A stretch of 64,000 nucleotides of DNA from Ramazzottius varieornatus (Eukaryota > Tardigrada > Eutardigrada > Parachela > Ramazzottiidae), in the NCBI GenBank assembly GCA_001949185.1, contig BDGG01000001.1, positions 5,076,629 through 5,140,628 of the forward strand, in the 5' to 3' direction. Below, one piece after another: positions 24,425 to 37,435 of this stretch; within the stretch, counting starts at the first letter, position 1, and each line of letters opens with the position of its first letter. The notes beneath the pieces are model-generated. The model ran no database searches. It saw only the letters and a list, made by a program, of their open reading frames with translations, and was not told where the DNA came from. The translations under genes were made by a program, and so were the position numbers.

Positions 24425-27400
24425 CTCCGATTTTTCTGCATTCTCCCGCTTCAGTTACTTCTCGCAATTACATCGTTTTACTGCACCGCATTTCTACTTA
24501 AAAATGGGTAGTTTAACATTTGCGTAAGTTTCATTCTTCCATAGAATCTCGCGCGTTTATCCCCAATAGAATCTCCCAGCCTCGCTGAATAACCTGCCAC
24601 CTTAAATATTCCCATTCACCTCCTTACGTTTTATCTTCGTTGAATTCAAGGACAATGCTACCGCGAGTTATGCGCAGCAGTTCCCTACCGAATTTAGTGC
24701 CATGCTTCCCATCCAATTTTGCACTAAACTTCATGTGGAAGCGGCATCGGCTTCCCACGGGCAAAAAACAGTGCATACGCCCTTCCTTTTGGGGTGAATT
24801 TCAGCGTAAATTTTCAGCCACCCGTTGTGTGTTCATTACCGCACCAAAGTGCACCAAATTGAACCTTTGATACAGTTCGATATTTCGAACAACTTCATGT
24901 CATAAAAGATCGATTCCCAGCCAAAATACTTTGGACGCATTCTCGCATGGAGATACCCACATCTGCAATCCTAATTTATATATACTGTTATCCATTTATT
25001 TTCACTGTACGCTCTCGTGTTCGCCCAGTTTCAGTCCGAATCGGTTCAAACTTTGCCCAAAATTCAGGAATGTTGTTTAGCTGTCGCCAACGTGGTCGGT
25101 TTTTCTGTTTTCTATTCTGTAGTTCAGATTTTGATTTTTTCTTGCAATTTTCATGGCTCCTGCGTGTTTTCATGATGCGGCTCATTGCCTAGCAAGTTAG
25201 CAAATACTTTAGGCAGCTCCATTCCCCACGTCTATGTGTGCTGCTACATAGATCTTCCTGTGGAACTTTCACCGATAGGCACAAGCGAGGAACTCAACAG
25301 GCCCGTCCCAGTTCCGTCCACTATTTGGACCTTGGTGGTTCAGACCTACTCGAACTTCACCTGTGTTTCGCTGAATTAATGTTTTTGGGGCAAGTGGTTT
25401 CCCAGCGGACCGAACGTTCTCGAAAGCCACATGTAAAGCTGTAGAGAGTGGTCGGTGAGCTAGATCGAAGCGATTCTCGCAGCGGTTGCGGCCGTGACAC
25501 TCTTTGGCCTCTGTTAGTTAAGGTAAACGGGGGGAAGGTAAAAGAGATAGTAGAAAGCTGGCCCACTGAAACAATGTGTCATCGGACACAGCGTTCGCGC
25601 TCCCAATTGGATGTCAAGCCTGAGAAGTTTTTCCGAAACAAATGTTTTCACAAACCGTATAAGCATGACGGGAAATTATGGGGCCGGTAAAAATTATGGG
25701 ACCAGGCGGAAAAGACGGCACAATGGAAACCCAAACGTAAAAAAGTGGCCAAACGTGAACCACTGTGAATCGGCCACGTAAGTACGTGCTTCCGTACCGC
25801 CGTAGTGAGGTCTGGTCCCATAATTTTTCCTGGCCCCATAATTTCCCGTTGTGCGTGTACTAGATGGAACTTTCAACTTTGCAAGTTCGAAAGAACGAGA
25901 AACGTACGACAATCAAGCATTAAGATATGAGAAGAAAACCGCTCGCAGGTCGAAAATCTCTGCTCTCTGGCCCTTCGCAATTCTGGCCGCAACATCGACA
26001 GTACCGCTAGCACAGTACACTGCTAATTTCTTTTGGTTTTGCGTTTGGTGTTGAACGAGACTCTATTCTTTCGGCTATTTGTTTATCTTCGCCGAAAATT
26101 TCTCGTACGAATTGGTTTGAGTATTTTGTTCAACGAAGTACATTGCAGGATGGTCACTGTTGCCATCTGATCGTCTGAGCGGGAAGTAGAAAGCAAGGCT
26201 CCCTTCTAACTTCGCACTGTCTCTCTGCATGTTTTCTTCTATTTTCTCATGCAGCCGCGGTTCATGTGGTGAGTGAGCGCTACCCTCGCTATTTGCGATA
26301 AATGCAAATTTTGGTACTATAGTTTCATGGCATTAACCAAGTTCACCGCTGCGAGAGTGGAGTTGGTTAGATGTTTCCAGAAATCTTGGTGCCACACTTT
26401 GGCGGAATCAGCCTGACCGAACGACCGAGTTCCAGAACTTCCGCGGTACCCGAATAACCATTGGACAGAACATACATACTGCTCGAATTATTCTTCTAAC
26501 TTTACGATTTCTCCATTGAATACCTAGCTGGAACGAAATCTCGGGAAATGAATTACATTTTTCTCGGATCCCTATCCGCATTTGTGAAACAGTTTTATCG
26601 GGTGAATCTCGACTTTGAGCTGGCACACCGAATACCTAGTCTTCTAAAAATCTGATTCTAGATCGGTTCACTGAAAGTCTAAGCCGGGAAAGCAGTACTT
26701 TCAGTAACTAGTCGGTCTAGTCGACTGTTTCTGTTTTCTGCTTTTCCGGCTCATATTTCACGAAACACCGAAAATAGTGATGTTGGCGTAAGGGTTTTCC
26801 GACTTAATATAATTTTGATCTAATAAGCTAGGGCTGCCGGATTTCTAACATAATTTAATATAATATGCCACGACCTGGGAGCATCTAATATGATGTCAAT
26901 ATATTAACTTGTTTCGTGGGGTCCTTACTATTATATATTATAATATTTTTAATTCGTGTACGAACGGAGCAGGGGGGCTTTCTTCCTCAGTCCTAACTCT
27001 GTTCTGGTGTTACCGAAGCCACGGAACTTTCCTCCGTTCATAATTTCGTGAAAAAAAAGAAACGATAAACATAGCGTTCGGAAACGCAAAACCGGACCTA
27101 GAGAAGCGGGAACAGGCATTGTTAGTATGTAGGTGGATCGTGAAACTCATATTCCTCCATTGTTTAATCAAACGAAGTGTAACAATCAATCTATCACCCT
27201 GAACGTTCATCAATGTGCTCTCACGTGCAGGTGCATGATGCGCTGTGATCGAACCTAGCAGCGCACTGTGCACAGTCACGCGATTCAATGGCGCGAATCA
27301 AGCCTTATTCTAATCAAACCGAAGCCGAAATCGCGGTTGATAATTCTAGTATGGAGCGCTCTGCGAGTTAATTTTAATATAATATCTTCAGCTCTGGCTC

Positions 27401-28315
27401 CCGTCTAATTTAATACCAATAAATATCCCACCTAGATCGAGGTATTTAATAAATATTAATATGTTATGTTAGATGCAAAAAGCATCTAATAAGTTCTAAT
27501 TTAATATAATATTCATATATGCCAGCATCGCTGACCGAAAAGTGGCTATCATACTGAGCTTGGTTACGGGTCTCGAGACATTGGTCTTCAAGCGCGAACG
27601 TCCAAAGACGCGACAAACTTTCTATTTTCCGGGCATCACTTTATATCTGATGAAAAAATGCGGTTTGAAATCAAACAACATCGCAGTTTTTCTATGGTTT
27701 GAATTCGCGCAGTCGAACGTTCCCTCGTTAGTCCACTATGTTTTAGAGCGAGCCTACGGGATCTTGTCAGTCCAAACTGACCATAACTTTCAATATTTAC
27801 ACTGCCGCTCCTCCGCGCTACCCGTTTCCGTTTTTCTACATTATCGACAAGCTGCGAGCGAGACGAAGGCGAAGCGAACAGCTTGTACATCTTATGCTTA
27901 CCTACTGGTGGTCACACGACTTACTGGATTGATCAATGGTGACAAGTACCACCCGACCACCCATAGGAAAACATACGACGCATTGTGGCGTTATGCCTCA
28001 GAAGTTCTCGTAGTGCGAAATCAGAAGGCTAAGAAACTGGCTTCAGGTTCGTTGTGCTGATGGCCGATGCCGCGCAATACGAACTTCAGATCGATATTTC
28101 CCATGAATAACAGCAAAAGACAAAAGAACTATTGATATAAATACTCCAGAAAACCAAATGATCACAACTACAGGTCAAAACAATTGCATTCCATGTCCAT
28201 GACATCAATCACATCGACCGGCTTCTTGTTTTGCACAGAATGTAGAAGAAGATTCCCTGACCATATGCATAGCCATCAAAACCCGAATCTCTGACTTTTC
28301 CGGACGGTTTGCGCA
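24425..28315. other. Long intergenic region, AT-rich in part
   Basis: No gene is supported over 3.9 kb. The part around 26.8-27.5 kb is strongly AT-rich, with repeated TAATTTAATATAATAT-type words near both ends, which suggests an old AT-rich element. An open frame at 27542-28060 lacks protein-like features. A clear MITE at 25668-25849 is listed separately. Confidence 0.45.
25668..25849. repeat. MITE with near-perfect 38-nt terminal inverted repeats
   Basis: The arms at 25668-25705 and 25812-25849 differ at only two to three positions and enclose 106 nt. The ends read ACGGGAAATTATGGGGCC. No target duplication was evident. Confidence 0.85.
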
Positions 28316-30239
28316 TCATTGTGGTTTTGGCGGACCATCGTCAACATCCATGTAGTCGTCTTTTGAGCTCACTGGAAATAAAAAGCCAGATTACTGGAAG
28401 AAGCTCCGTCTTGTCTATTCTTTTAGCAAAGTTCTTACATTCCCTCGTCACAAAACCACAACGTTCATCTGCTAACTACAGCGAAAGCAGAGTTTCTATA
28501 GAGTTTAGACAGATTTCTGCGCTATTCGAACGTCAAAAGTGTACCGTGTATGCTGGGTTCACACAGCGACAGCCGCATAGCATGGGCTAGTTGCTCTTGC
28601 TCGGTCATATTTTCCACATCAGCTCCTTCAGTGGTTGACTTCTGGACGGCAGCGTTATCTGCTTCCTCCGTTAAGACACTTCCAAACACCCCGTTTCCCC
28701 TGGGTGGTTGTGTAGGACCAACTGTGCCACCCATCTGGGCGTTTTCGCGCGCCCGCTGTTCTTCCATGGAAACCCTCAGTGCCTGCAAAAACGTTACTGA
28801 TCGGCGTGAAGGTTTCACAGAAACTTGAAGTAAGCCACACCATGGCTAGTTCAGGGTCCTCATAGTGATCCATGCCGAACGGGTCCGAACCACCTGCTGC
28901 GACAACAGGGGGTCCATCCTCTGTATGGAAGAGAACAGAGCTAGCTAGTGCTTCGACAAGCCCTTGCCCAGGCGGGACAGTCAGGAGATGAGATCTGGAA
29001 AAAAACCCAGAAACCATTGTAAAACGAAAGTTACACATGTGGAGTCCATCATCGAAAAGTATGCTGATGGTACCCTTTCGGTAATAATTCACTTCATTTG
29101 TGTTTTATGAGCGGTTTTAACGAATTACCCAGCACCTTCCTTCCCATTTAGTGTCGCGATGAACTGCCCCAGTTTGGTGCTGTTGTCACCTTCTTGGCCA
29201 AAGCATATGACGTCGACGCTCACTTTTTCCTTTTTTAGTCGCTTGGCCGTCTTGACCAACTATGACTCAAAACAGTGCTTACAGCAGGAAGTTCGCACAT
29301 CAGTACTGAAGAATGCGAGGTTACCGTACCTCCTTCTCATCTTCCGAGATGGGGCTTCCGACGAAAACAATGATGCGCATTCTGTGATTGCGTCCTTGGC
29401 GATGTTTCAGTGCTAACTGTCCGACAGGTGAATCTGTGGTTTTCAGTCTCTGGTTACGTCAAAAATAATAATAATGTCATACGTGAGCGACGCGGATCGC
29501 GGTTTCAAAGTTGGTAGTTCCCATAGGCTGAACTTTCGACAGGATTCCGTTGATCTTGTGGAGATCTTGTGTAAGGGTAACGACAACTCGACCGCTGAAA
29601 CATTCACGTGTTCAGGAGATGGGTCAATCATAAAATGCAGGAAGTGCTTCCCTGCCAGTGGTCACGTGGTATTACTGACCGTTGGGTGACGCATCAAGTC
29701 AAGTGTTCACGCGCACGGATACACCTTTTTCTTTGTACTACAATAGCAAGAATGCTTCCGTGCCGGCAGTCACTTTGTATCGGTGTCACTGAATAATGCC
29801 ACAGCGCCACATGATCACGGGCAGGGAAGCATTTTTTTTATTGTATATCCTCCGATAAACTAGGATTCACGTCTAGCACGCGCTCCCTCTGCGCTGCAGC
29901 CTTGTACAACTCAGGCATACAGGAGTGCAAAAGCATGCATCGAGGATACACAGTACAGTACAGTTACACCGAGACAACAGCCCAAGTTTTCAGCAAAACG
30001 CTTTGTCTTACTTGCTCATTGTGACTAGCCCAACATTGTTTTCCGGATGCATTCGGGTTTTTGTGGAACACACTAAACTGACTGCATCAATCTCTGCCAT
30101 CAATCGTGTGGGAAAGTAATCTCCATTCCGCATGTAGTCCGAGTCGTCCACACTGTGAGAAGGTCAGCAATACTACGTAGCAAAGTATTGACAAGGCTAA
30201 AACCCTTGCTTACCAAACAATTGTACTTTCCAGAACCAT
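28316..30239 (-). CDS. PSMD4: 26S proteasome ubiquitin receptor Rpn10/PSMD4
   Basis: Eight exons: 30239-30214, 30152-30012, 29594-29483, 29416-29330, 29259-29129, 28994-28841, 28782-28545 and 28371-28316. They total 945 nt and 314 aa, with every phase matching. The VWA domain begins [20 protein letters not shown] and continues through [30 protein letters not shown] and [25 protein letters not shown] leads to two ubiquitin-interacting motifs ([16 protein letters not shown] and [13 protein letters not shown]). Rpn10 sits between proteasome base and lid and binds polyubiquitin. The C-terminal tail after the second UIM is short (DDYMDVDDG, stop). It lacks most of the roughly 70-residue tail of the human protein. 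Exons are so small that no single frame reveals the gene. Confidence 0.95.
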
Positions 30240-30490
30240 ATTCAGCGTAGGGGTCGAAAATGTCGGAAGCTTTCTTCTGGGAAATATTCGGCTATCTATT
30301 ATAAATCAAAAGTAATGCAGCAGCGCGGTAGTCCTATGTCCCTTGGAAGTTTCAATACAATGTTTCTGCGCAACAACCCACTTTAGCTCGCTCGCTAGGA
30401 GGAGCTACAAATCACGGTAACACAAACTAAAAGGAATCAGACAGAAATCCAGTCGGTGAAGGTAATGAGTATGGCTTGTTGGCCCAGGCA

Positions 30491-33400
30491 ATGGGCGCAC
30501 TGTTTCACGTTTCTGATCTCATATTTCACTTGAGCGGCATCTACTTCCTCGACTACGGGATTTGGATTTGGTACATCGTTATAGCAGAATTTGTTTGGTT
30601 TTTCATAAAACTGGGTATCCGATTTCGAACCAGTAAGTGTGAGATTCCTCATTTCACCGAGCTTGCACCTCAAGTTCGTGAGGAGCTACTGAGAAACTAT
30701 CCGGGTCTCCCGAGGTACATTTATCACCCTGATGTGGAGAGAGCTGAATGGTTGAACGATGTCGTGAAAAGACTGTGGACGCCGATTAATCGGACTATAC
30801 AGAAACTGTGTCGGGACCAGCTGACCGATCTGTTCAACAAAGAGATTCAGAGGAAGGTCTCGCTGAATTTCCAGTTCTTGACGGTTGACATCGGTACTGT
30901 GCCATTTGAGGTGGCGGGGGTGAAAAGTTATTCGGACAATAGCATCCGGAATGAGCTTTGCTATGATGTCGATATCGTGTATAACGGCAATGCAATCTTT
31001 GCATTCAAGCTAGGACCAATTCGTGCAGGGTTGAAGAATTTCAAGCTGAGAGGATCGCTCAGAGTGGTGGCTCGGCCGATTCTTAATGAGCCTCCGTTCA
31101 TCGGTAAGTTAGTTTTTCAATTCGGGAGAGCCATGATATCCCAAGACAGCGCAGTTTTGCATTTGCTAACGCTGTAGCCGCGTAGCAGTACGAAACGGAT
31201 TAGAAAGTTTTATCAGATCAACCAAAGACTGCCGAGGAAATGTTTGAGATGTTGGTATGATGAGAGATTGTGAGTCGCACCTAGAGACTTTTTTTTCTTT
31301 CACAGCTCAACTGGTGTTCTATTTTTTAACTCGACCAACCATAACGTACGAATTTACCAACTTCCTCAACTTCCTCAATTACCACACGGTCGCCAACGTT
31401 ATTGATGAAACACTTCACCAGGTCCTGAATAAATTGATGGTTGCACCCAATTCCTTCAAGGTTGATCTTGTCAACAACCCTGCACAGTACGACGCGGAAG
31501 TAGACCTGCCTATTGGATACATTCGAATTCATTTGATCTCGGCTGAAGAGCTTCAGTCGACTGACCTGCAAGGCACGTGTTACCCGATAGTCCGCTTTTC
31601 CCAAGGGCAAAATATTTTGTACTCCAAGCCGGCCACGGATTCAGCGAAACCTACTTGGGACGAGTATCTGCAGCTCCCTGTTTACAGGATTGATGAGAAG
31701 CACCCACTGGAATTTCACGTGGAGGACCAAGACCCTGAGGTTAAGGTCAGTTTTGAACAGAAATAACTCGCCCCTCCACTTTGAGTTATACGAGCACATA
31801 AGTAGAAACGAAATTACTTACGTCATCGACAGTCAGATAACAACGATGCAAGAAGACTTCACCGACCGCATTTCTACTTGTCCGTGTATATGACTCAAAA
31901 AGGGCGGGGCGAAAAGTTCAAAATGACGCGTATTTTCACGCCGAAGTTTTCCGCTATACGAATTCTCGCCAGAGTTCCAAAATTCCACGCAAAGCGCGAG
32001 ATGAAAAAGTGCAGAAACGGAAACTCTGGCACGACTTTTGGGTAAAATGAGTCGGACATAGCTATAGGCACCCCTAAAAACCCTGTCTGGCCACAGGTAC
32101 CCCTATCGCACCCCTCATTTATTGTTACTCTGCTATAGACACCCCTATTCAACTAAATAATTAGTAAACCCTTAACCCGGCGAATATTACGGAATGTGTT
32201 CCTTAAAACGAGCATAGTGTTTGCTATATCGTTTGTAGCCGGCATGATTACATCTTTGTATCCTTCGTCATATGTGGGGCTGTATGCCGTCGTTCGGCAT
32301 AATTGTATCCGCCACGGGCATAACATGTCTTCGAACCGAGTGCGCCGAGTCTGTTTTCAGTAACGTTTCTTCGACGGATGAGAAACACGCAGTGGAGAAA
32401 TCAGCGCGTGAGGATGGAACGGAGCGTCAAGTTGTACCGGTAGTTCGGTGAAGTGCTCAAACTTATGTGATAAAGCAGCAAGCACATTACGAACACGATA
32501 GTTATGTTGCTCATGATTATAGTACAGTCGTACTATCTGCTGGTCCAGATTTGACCTGGTTATAGAGGGTTTCCGCTGGTGACTGTCCGACTGCCAGTTT
32601 GAGTGGCGCACTCCGCCGTGAGGAGTGCGTGTACAAGTGCGCTACTTGGTACGACATCAAACTTTAGTTCGACGACCGAAACTCTGATGTTTACACTCTC
32701 ACGATCCGATGTGCGCATGTTAAGCTGCAGAAAGCATGGCAGGTGCGCCAAATCGCAGATACGGCTGACCGAAAGTGTGATGCTCACACATGGCAGTTTC
32801 GGGATTGAGTAACTTAACATGCGCCATCGGATCGTGAAAGTTCGAACATCAGAGTTTCGGTCATTGACCTAAAGTACAATGTCGTATTAAGTGGCGCACT
32901 GATGGCTCACTGATGGCTCACTGATGGCTCACTGATATACTGATACACGCACATAGTCATGCCGACTACAAACGTTACTTTGCTTAGCGTATAATTTTGC
33001 TTACCATACGTCACGAGCTATGCGCAGACACTTAGACTTCTTGACGTGGGCGTGAGGTACATGAGCAAAGTTGCACAGTGTTGAAGCTGCACCCCTTCCG
33101 GTGCAAATATTTAATTAGTTTATCGGTTCATGAGTGAAATACATGTACTGTAGTCTTGTAGACGCAACTGTAAATCAAAATTTGCACCGGAAGGCATGCG
33201 CCTTCGACACTGTACGCTGAGAAAAGTAAGACCTCGCTCCTCGTTCGCCATACGTTATCGACTGGCACTGGCGTTCTCGAGGTGAAATCTGGCGTGCGAC
33301 TACAGCGACAACTTGTCGTGGAACCCTTCCAACATACAAGTCGAAGTTTACGACGTCATCTGGTATTATTCCAACGCGGGACAACTGGTCTGGTCACTCA

Positions 33401-36241
33401 AAATGACCCGATGATGAGCAGCCTGGTAGCACTTGGAAGATTGCGTCGCTGAATTACGGTCCAAGCTGACTATGATTGATTATCTTTTACTGTATTGCTA
33501 CCAAATTATCGCGCACTTGACCACGTGAACAGTAAACGATGCCCGGATGAGAACCGGGAAAACCAGACTGATAACATCTAAGTAGATGCCAACAGAAAAT
33601 GGCTACTTGGTAGGCGAATGGCTACAAAGGTGCAAAGGGCGGAGTTCGGTGCCAATAGAAAATGGCGATTTGCAGCCACGCCCCCATTCGCAGCGCGTTT
33701 TGTTTTCAATTTCAGATTTGATTTTGTTGACTCGGGCAGAAAGTTTTGAAATGTTTCTTTCTCTCTCACTAGAATTCATTGCCTCACCTAGGTTAGGGCT
33801 TTTCGTCTGCTGTCTAGTGCTCCCGCTAGGATGGAACTACGAAGAGTAGCCGACTACTACACAGAAGAGGCTGTGGCTGACCTGCTGGACGAGCTTGGTT
33901 TAGACCCAAACCTAGACGACCCACCGCATCGTCAGACTTTTTCGGCTGAGGTTTTTTACTGTCACTTGTCTTTGGTCAGTACGCTGTTCCTTGTTGTTCA
34001 GCAAGGGAGAACATGCTTCTACGATTCCACTTTTGGTTATAGGAAACTAAAGTTGGAAAACACCTGGTTTCAGCTTCATCGTGCCCATACTGACGTAATA
34101 TAATGGCCGCCACGGCCTGCCAAGTCGCTATTTTCTATTGGCATCCACTCATCTGATCAAAGAAGACAAAGATAATTTATCACGAGGTTCAGTGCGCGAT
34201 AATTTGTTTGCACTACAGTAGCTTCAGAAAATTGTCAATAGAGTCTTGCTCGCTCAAAATGAGTCCAGGTCCTCAGCTTTCGTACAATGTCACTGGTCGG
34301 CGTATGCTACTGTATGAGTGAATATACCTTGTTAGTCTCTGCCTGTGGCAACTGTAGCCATCTACGCCAAACACGTAGCGTTTGACATCGGAAAAATTAT
34401 AATACCGACACCGTGACTTCGTCAGGCGCGTCCCATAGGCAAATTTTCGTCGTTGAAATTTGCCGTTGAAATTTGCCCAATAAGAAACTGTGAAACTGAC
34501 GTCACAACTCGCGTCGGCGGCTCCGATCGATTCGAACAGCTCGTTCCGGTACCTGGATAAAACATTCTCAAGTTTTTAGTCAAAAAGAGCGGGGAGTAAG
34601 CCTGGTGCAGACAGATTAATACCGCACGACTAGTCAAGAGCATCTGAACACATTTTACCATATTTGGCGGACGAAAAACCTTTCAGTTTCAGATATTTGC
34701 CGACCAAGTATGGTAAAAGTACTCGAACGGTTTTAACCAATCGTCTAGTGTTAATCTGTTTGCGCTAGGCTTGCTCCCTGTCATTTCTGAGTGAAAACCT
34801 CTTCGGCGCTTTTTGTGCAGGTACCGAGACGAGCCGTTCGTACCGACCGGAGCCGACGATTCAAGTGTAACATCCAAGTTCAAGTTCGACTACTTTTCTA
34901 TTAGGCAAATTTTGTACGAAAAAGGTTTGCCTATGGAATGGGCCTGAACGTCGTAGGTCAAGAGCAGCCATACCGCGCAACAATACGAATCGCGCACGAG
35001 AGAAAAGTCGTTTAACATCACAAAAACCTCCGCCATTCTTGATTTCGTACGCTGAAACGCTGGAAATGATGGACCAGTCAAAAATCTGCTTGTTACAGGT
35101 CAGTTTGGGTCGTGGGAGGATAGACTTGTCACGGATACAAGTCAGCGGTATGCTAGAAGTTTTCCACAAACTCGACGGTGTAACCAACGGCTTTCTATAC
35201 ATGCAATTGGAATGGATAGAGTTATCAACTAACAAGTCCGATTTTGAGTACCAGAAAGACATCAGCCAAAAAATTAGACAGAATTCCAAAAGCCTACTGC
35301 CCGCCGCAATTTGCTTTGTCACCGTCCAGACGGCTTCGAACCTTCCTGCTCGTAAAGACTTCTCTGACCCTAGTGCAAAGGCAATAGTAAAGTACGGAAC
35401 TTTCCAAGAGGAGACCAAAGTTGAGAAAAATAAGAAGAATCCCATCTGGCAAAGAACCTTCAACGTACCTGTCTACACGCTGGACGATGATATCATCACA
35501 ATCGATATCGTCGATGCGTTCGACGCCATAACGGCGCTTCCTATTGGGTCGTTCAGCATCCAGTTGTCCAATGTGCTGAAACAAACCAACGTTAGACTGG
35601 ACGGAATGTTCAACTTCATTCCAACGAGCCCTCTCTCAACCTTGGATATCCGCGTTATTTTTCGCACCTTCAAGTCGGGGGAATTTTCCATGTTCCCTGA
35701 CGGTAGGCCGCGGCCTCCCGAACTGACTTCTTCGGCGTCAGCAACTGAATTGACATTCAAAAAGAGAAAGTCGGTACCGTCGGCTAGTACACTATCACCG
35801 TCGAAGTCTAAACTTGATGTGTCCAAGCCGTCAAAATTCAAGACTGAAAACTCTGTTCTTAAGCCGTTAGTACTGAATGATGATTCCTCTGCATCTGCTA
35901 CATCCTCTAACATGATTACTTCCACGAAAGTTGTTAGTGATTCTCCTACCGTAACCGCTGCTAGTGAGAAACCGCCTGAAATCACGAGTGCTGTGTCAAT
36001 CATCAAACCTAGTGACAGCGATATTTCTACGCCGTTGGCCACTAAGGTTAGCTCTTCGTTCTGGGGTACTTCATCTACTTCCGCCACTAACACGAAACAA
36101 AAAAAAGATCAATACCTCTTCACTATCTTTGGTCACGACGTCAGGCTACCTAATATCATTCCATGCTCAACCGTGGTCAGGGAACTTAAATATGTAAAGT
36201 TCCTCGAGCTCTTGGTTCCTTACGGCACAACGTACACGTAG
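30491..36241 (+). CDS. Extended synaptotagmin-like protein (SMP plus C2 domains)
   Basis: Exons 30491-31103, 31306-31745 and 35099-36241 (phases 1 and 0) give about 731 aa. The N-terminus has a hydrophobic hairpin (IWIWYIVIAEFVWFFIKLG) that would anchor it in the ER. An SMP lipid-transfer domain follows (AEWLNDVVKRLWTPINR, then VDIGTVPFEV to RPTITYEF). C2A (GYIRIHLISAEEL...FHVEDQDPEV) is completed by exon 3 (GRIDLSRIQV, LYMQLEWIEL). C2B (AICFVTVQTASNLP...NPIWQRTFNVPV) comes next, then a long serine/threonine-rich tail. E-Syts tether ER to plasma membrane and move lipids. C2A has CYP where SDP is usual, so its calcium binding may be altered. The 3353-nt second intron is exceptional here. The start could lie further upstream. 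Confidence 0.88.
32635..32905. repeat. Large imperfect palindromic element in the E-Syt intron
   Basis: About 90-nt arms at about 32635-32725 and 32812-32905 are imperfect inverted copies. Both contain ACCGAAACTCTGATGTT and CACGATCCGATG, and each carries AGTGGCGCA near its outer edge. Confidence 0.7.
32898..32936. repeat. 11-bp tandem repeat
   Basis: About three and a half exact copies of GATGGCTCACT adjoin the right arm of the palindromic element. Confidence 0.85.
33094..33194. repeat. Short inverted repeat
   Basis: 15-nt perfect arms (CCTTCCGGTGCAAAT) at 33094-33108 and, inverted, 33180-33194. The spacer is 71 nt. Located in the E-Syt intron. Confidence 0.7.
33497..34212. repeat. Nested inverted-repeat element in the E-Syt intron
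   Basis: Outer arms at 33497-33528 and 34181-34212 share an AAATTATCGCGCACT core in opposite orientation. Inner arms at 33585-33614 and 34116-34145 (GATGCCAAYAGAAAAT core) are also inverted. Between them, 33831 starts an open frame (MELRRVADYYTEEAVADLL) that may be a captured exon fragment. A further copy of the outer arm lies at 44789. Confidence 0.65.
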
Positions 36242-37435
36242 GCAGTGTTATTTCACTATGCAATTAAAATTATTAGAAGTCACGTGCTAATGTTAAGTCC
36301 ACGTGATTAGCTGACTGTAAGTAAAGTCAATTATCGCTGACGAATTTCAATTATCAAAATTACAATTCGATTTCCCATTATGGATCAATCAATCAAGCAG
36401 AAACCAAAGATTTTAATTATTAAAATCGATTTCCTATTATAATGATTAAAATATCACTGCACGTAGGCGATCGCTAGGTACAGGCTTTTGTAGGGTTTAT
36501 TTAGCCAACTGACGGTCCCGAGTCGATGCTGACTGGACTCTTATAAAACAAACACATGAACATACTGTAAGTACTTCGTGCAATACTCTAAGCAGTGTTC
36601 TGGCTAGTGCAATTACACCGGATAACATAGTTGGTAAACGCCCAGGATAAGGCATCAGCCTGGTCTTGTGTACAGGCTAACTGGTTGTGTCGATGCACCT
36701 CCCAAATTTACTATCTCGTCGTGTGGACGACGCATAGAGAATCAGCTGCGGTCCCTATCGATCACTTCTCTCATGGATGACGCCATTTTAGATTTTCCAG
36801 CGGACTATTTTGTGGATGAATTGGTCTTAACAAAAATGTTCGTTAAACGTAGACAAAATAATCTACGTTGACGAAAGCGAAAGTGGCGGATGACTTTTAC
36901 AATGCAAAAGCTTGAACAGATATCTGTATATTGAGTGACATCGGCTCATACTAAAGTCATCGTACAGTTTCCCGACAAGGAATGATCATTGCCGGGAATG
37001 ATAGTACGCAATGATTATTGTGCTACGAGAGTAATCAACGACAGATGGCACTGCAGAAGCTTGTTGGTGCGCTTTTACTGGCGGTTTGGAACGTAGCGTT
37101 CGCTGGTACACGTGAAATCAACAGGAAGATAATATTGCGCGTAGTGGGCGATTCAACATTAACAAGTTAAACACGACGACGTGGCTCAGAATTTACTGGA
37201 CAGTGCTGCTGGTGTTATTCAGAATGCGATGCACTTTACGATCGAAAGAACTGATGAACTTCCTTCGCATTTCTCCCGCAGTGGTCATCTCACTAATCCA
37301 CAGCCGTCATCGGTGCTGGCCTTTTGGTTCCGATACTTTACTACATGATCTATAAGAAAAAATCACTAGTTAGCTGCGAAGACAGATGAAATCCGCAGAG
37401 AAGTAAAAGAGAGTGAAAAAGGAGTAATTTCATAC
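36242..37435. other. Intergenic, nothing recognised
   Basis: An AT-rich stretch at 36.25-36.46 kb, then ordinary sequence. It may contain the unresolved final exon of the BEN gene near 37.2-37.3 kb. Confidence 0.35.

Noticed and set aside
27542-28060. 172-codon open frame on the plus strand
   Set aside because: Composition is not protein-like, it has no family motif and no splice partners, and it lies in a repeat-rich intergenic region.
36625-36700. tRNA or tRNA-derived SINE suspected from an A-box-like TAGTTGG
   Set aside because: The B box and cloverleaf could not be completed.
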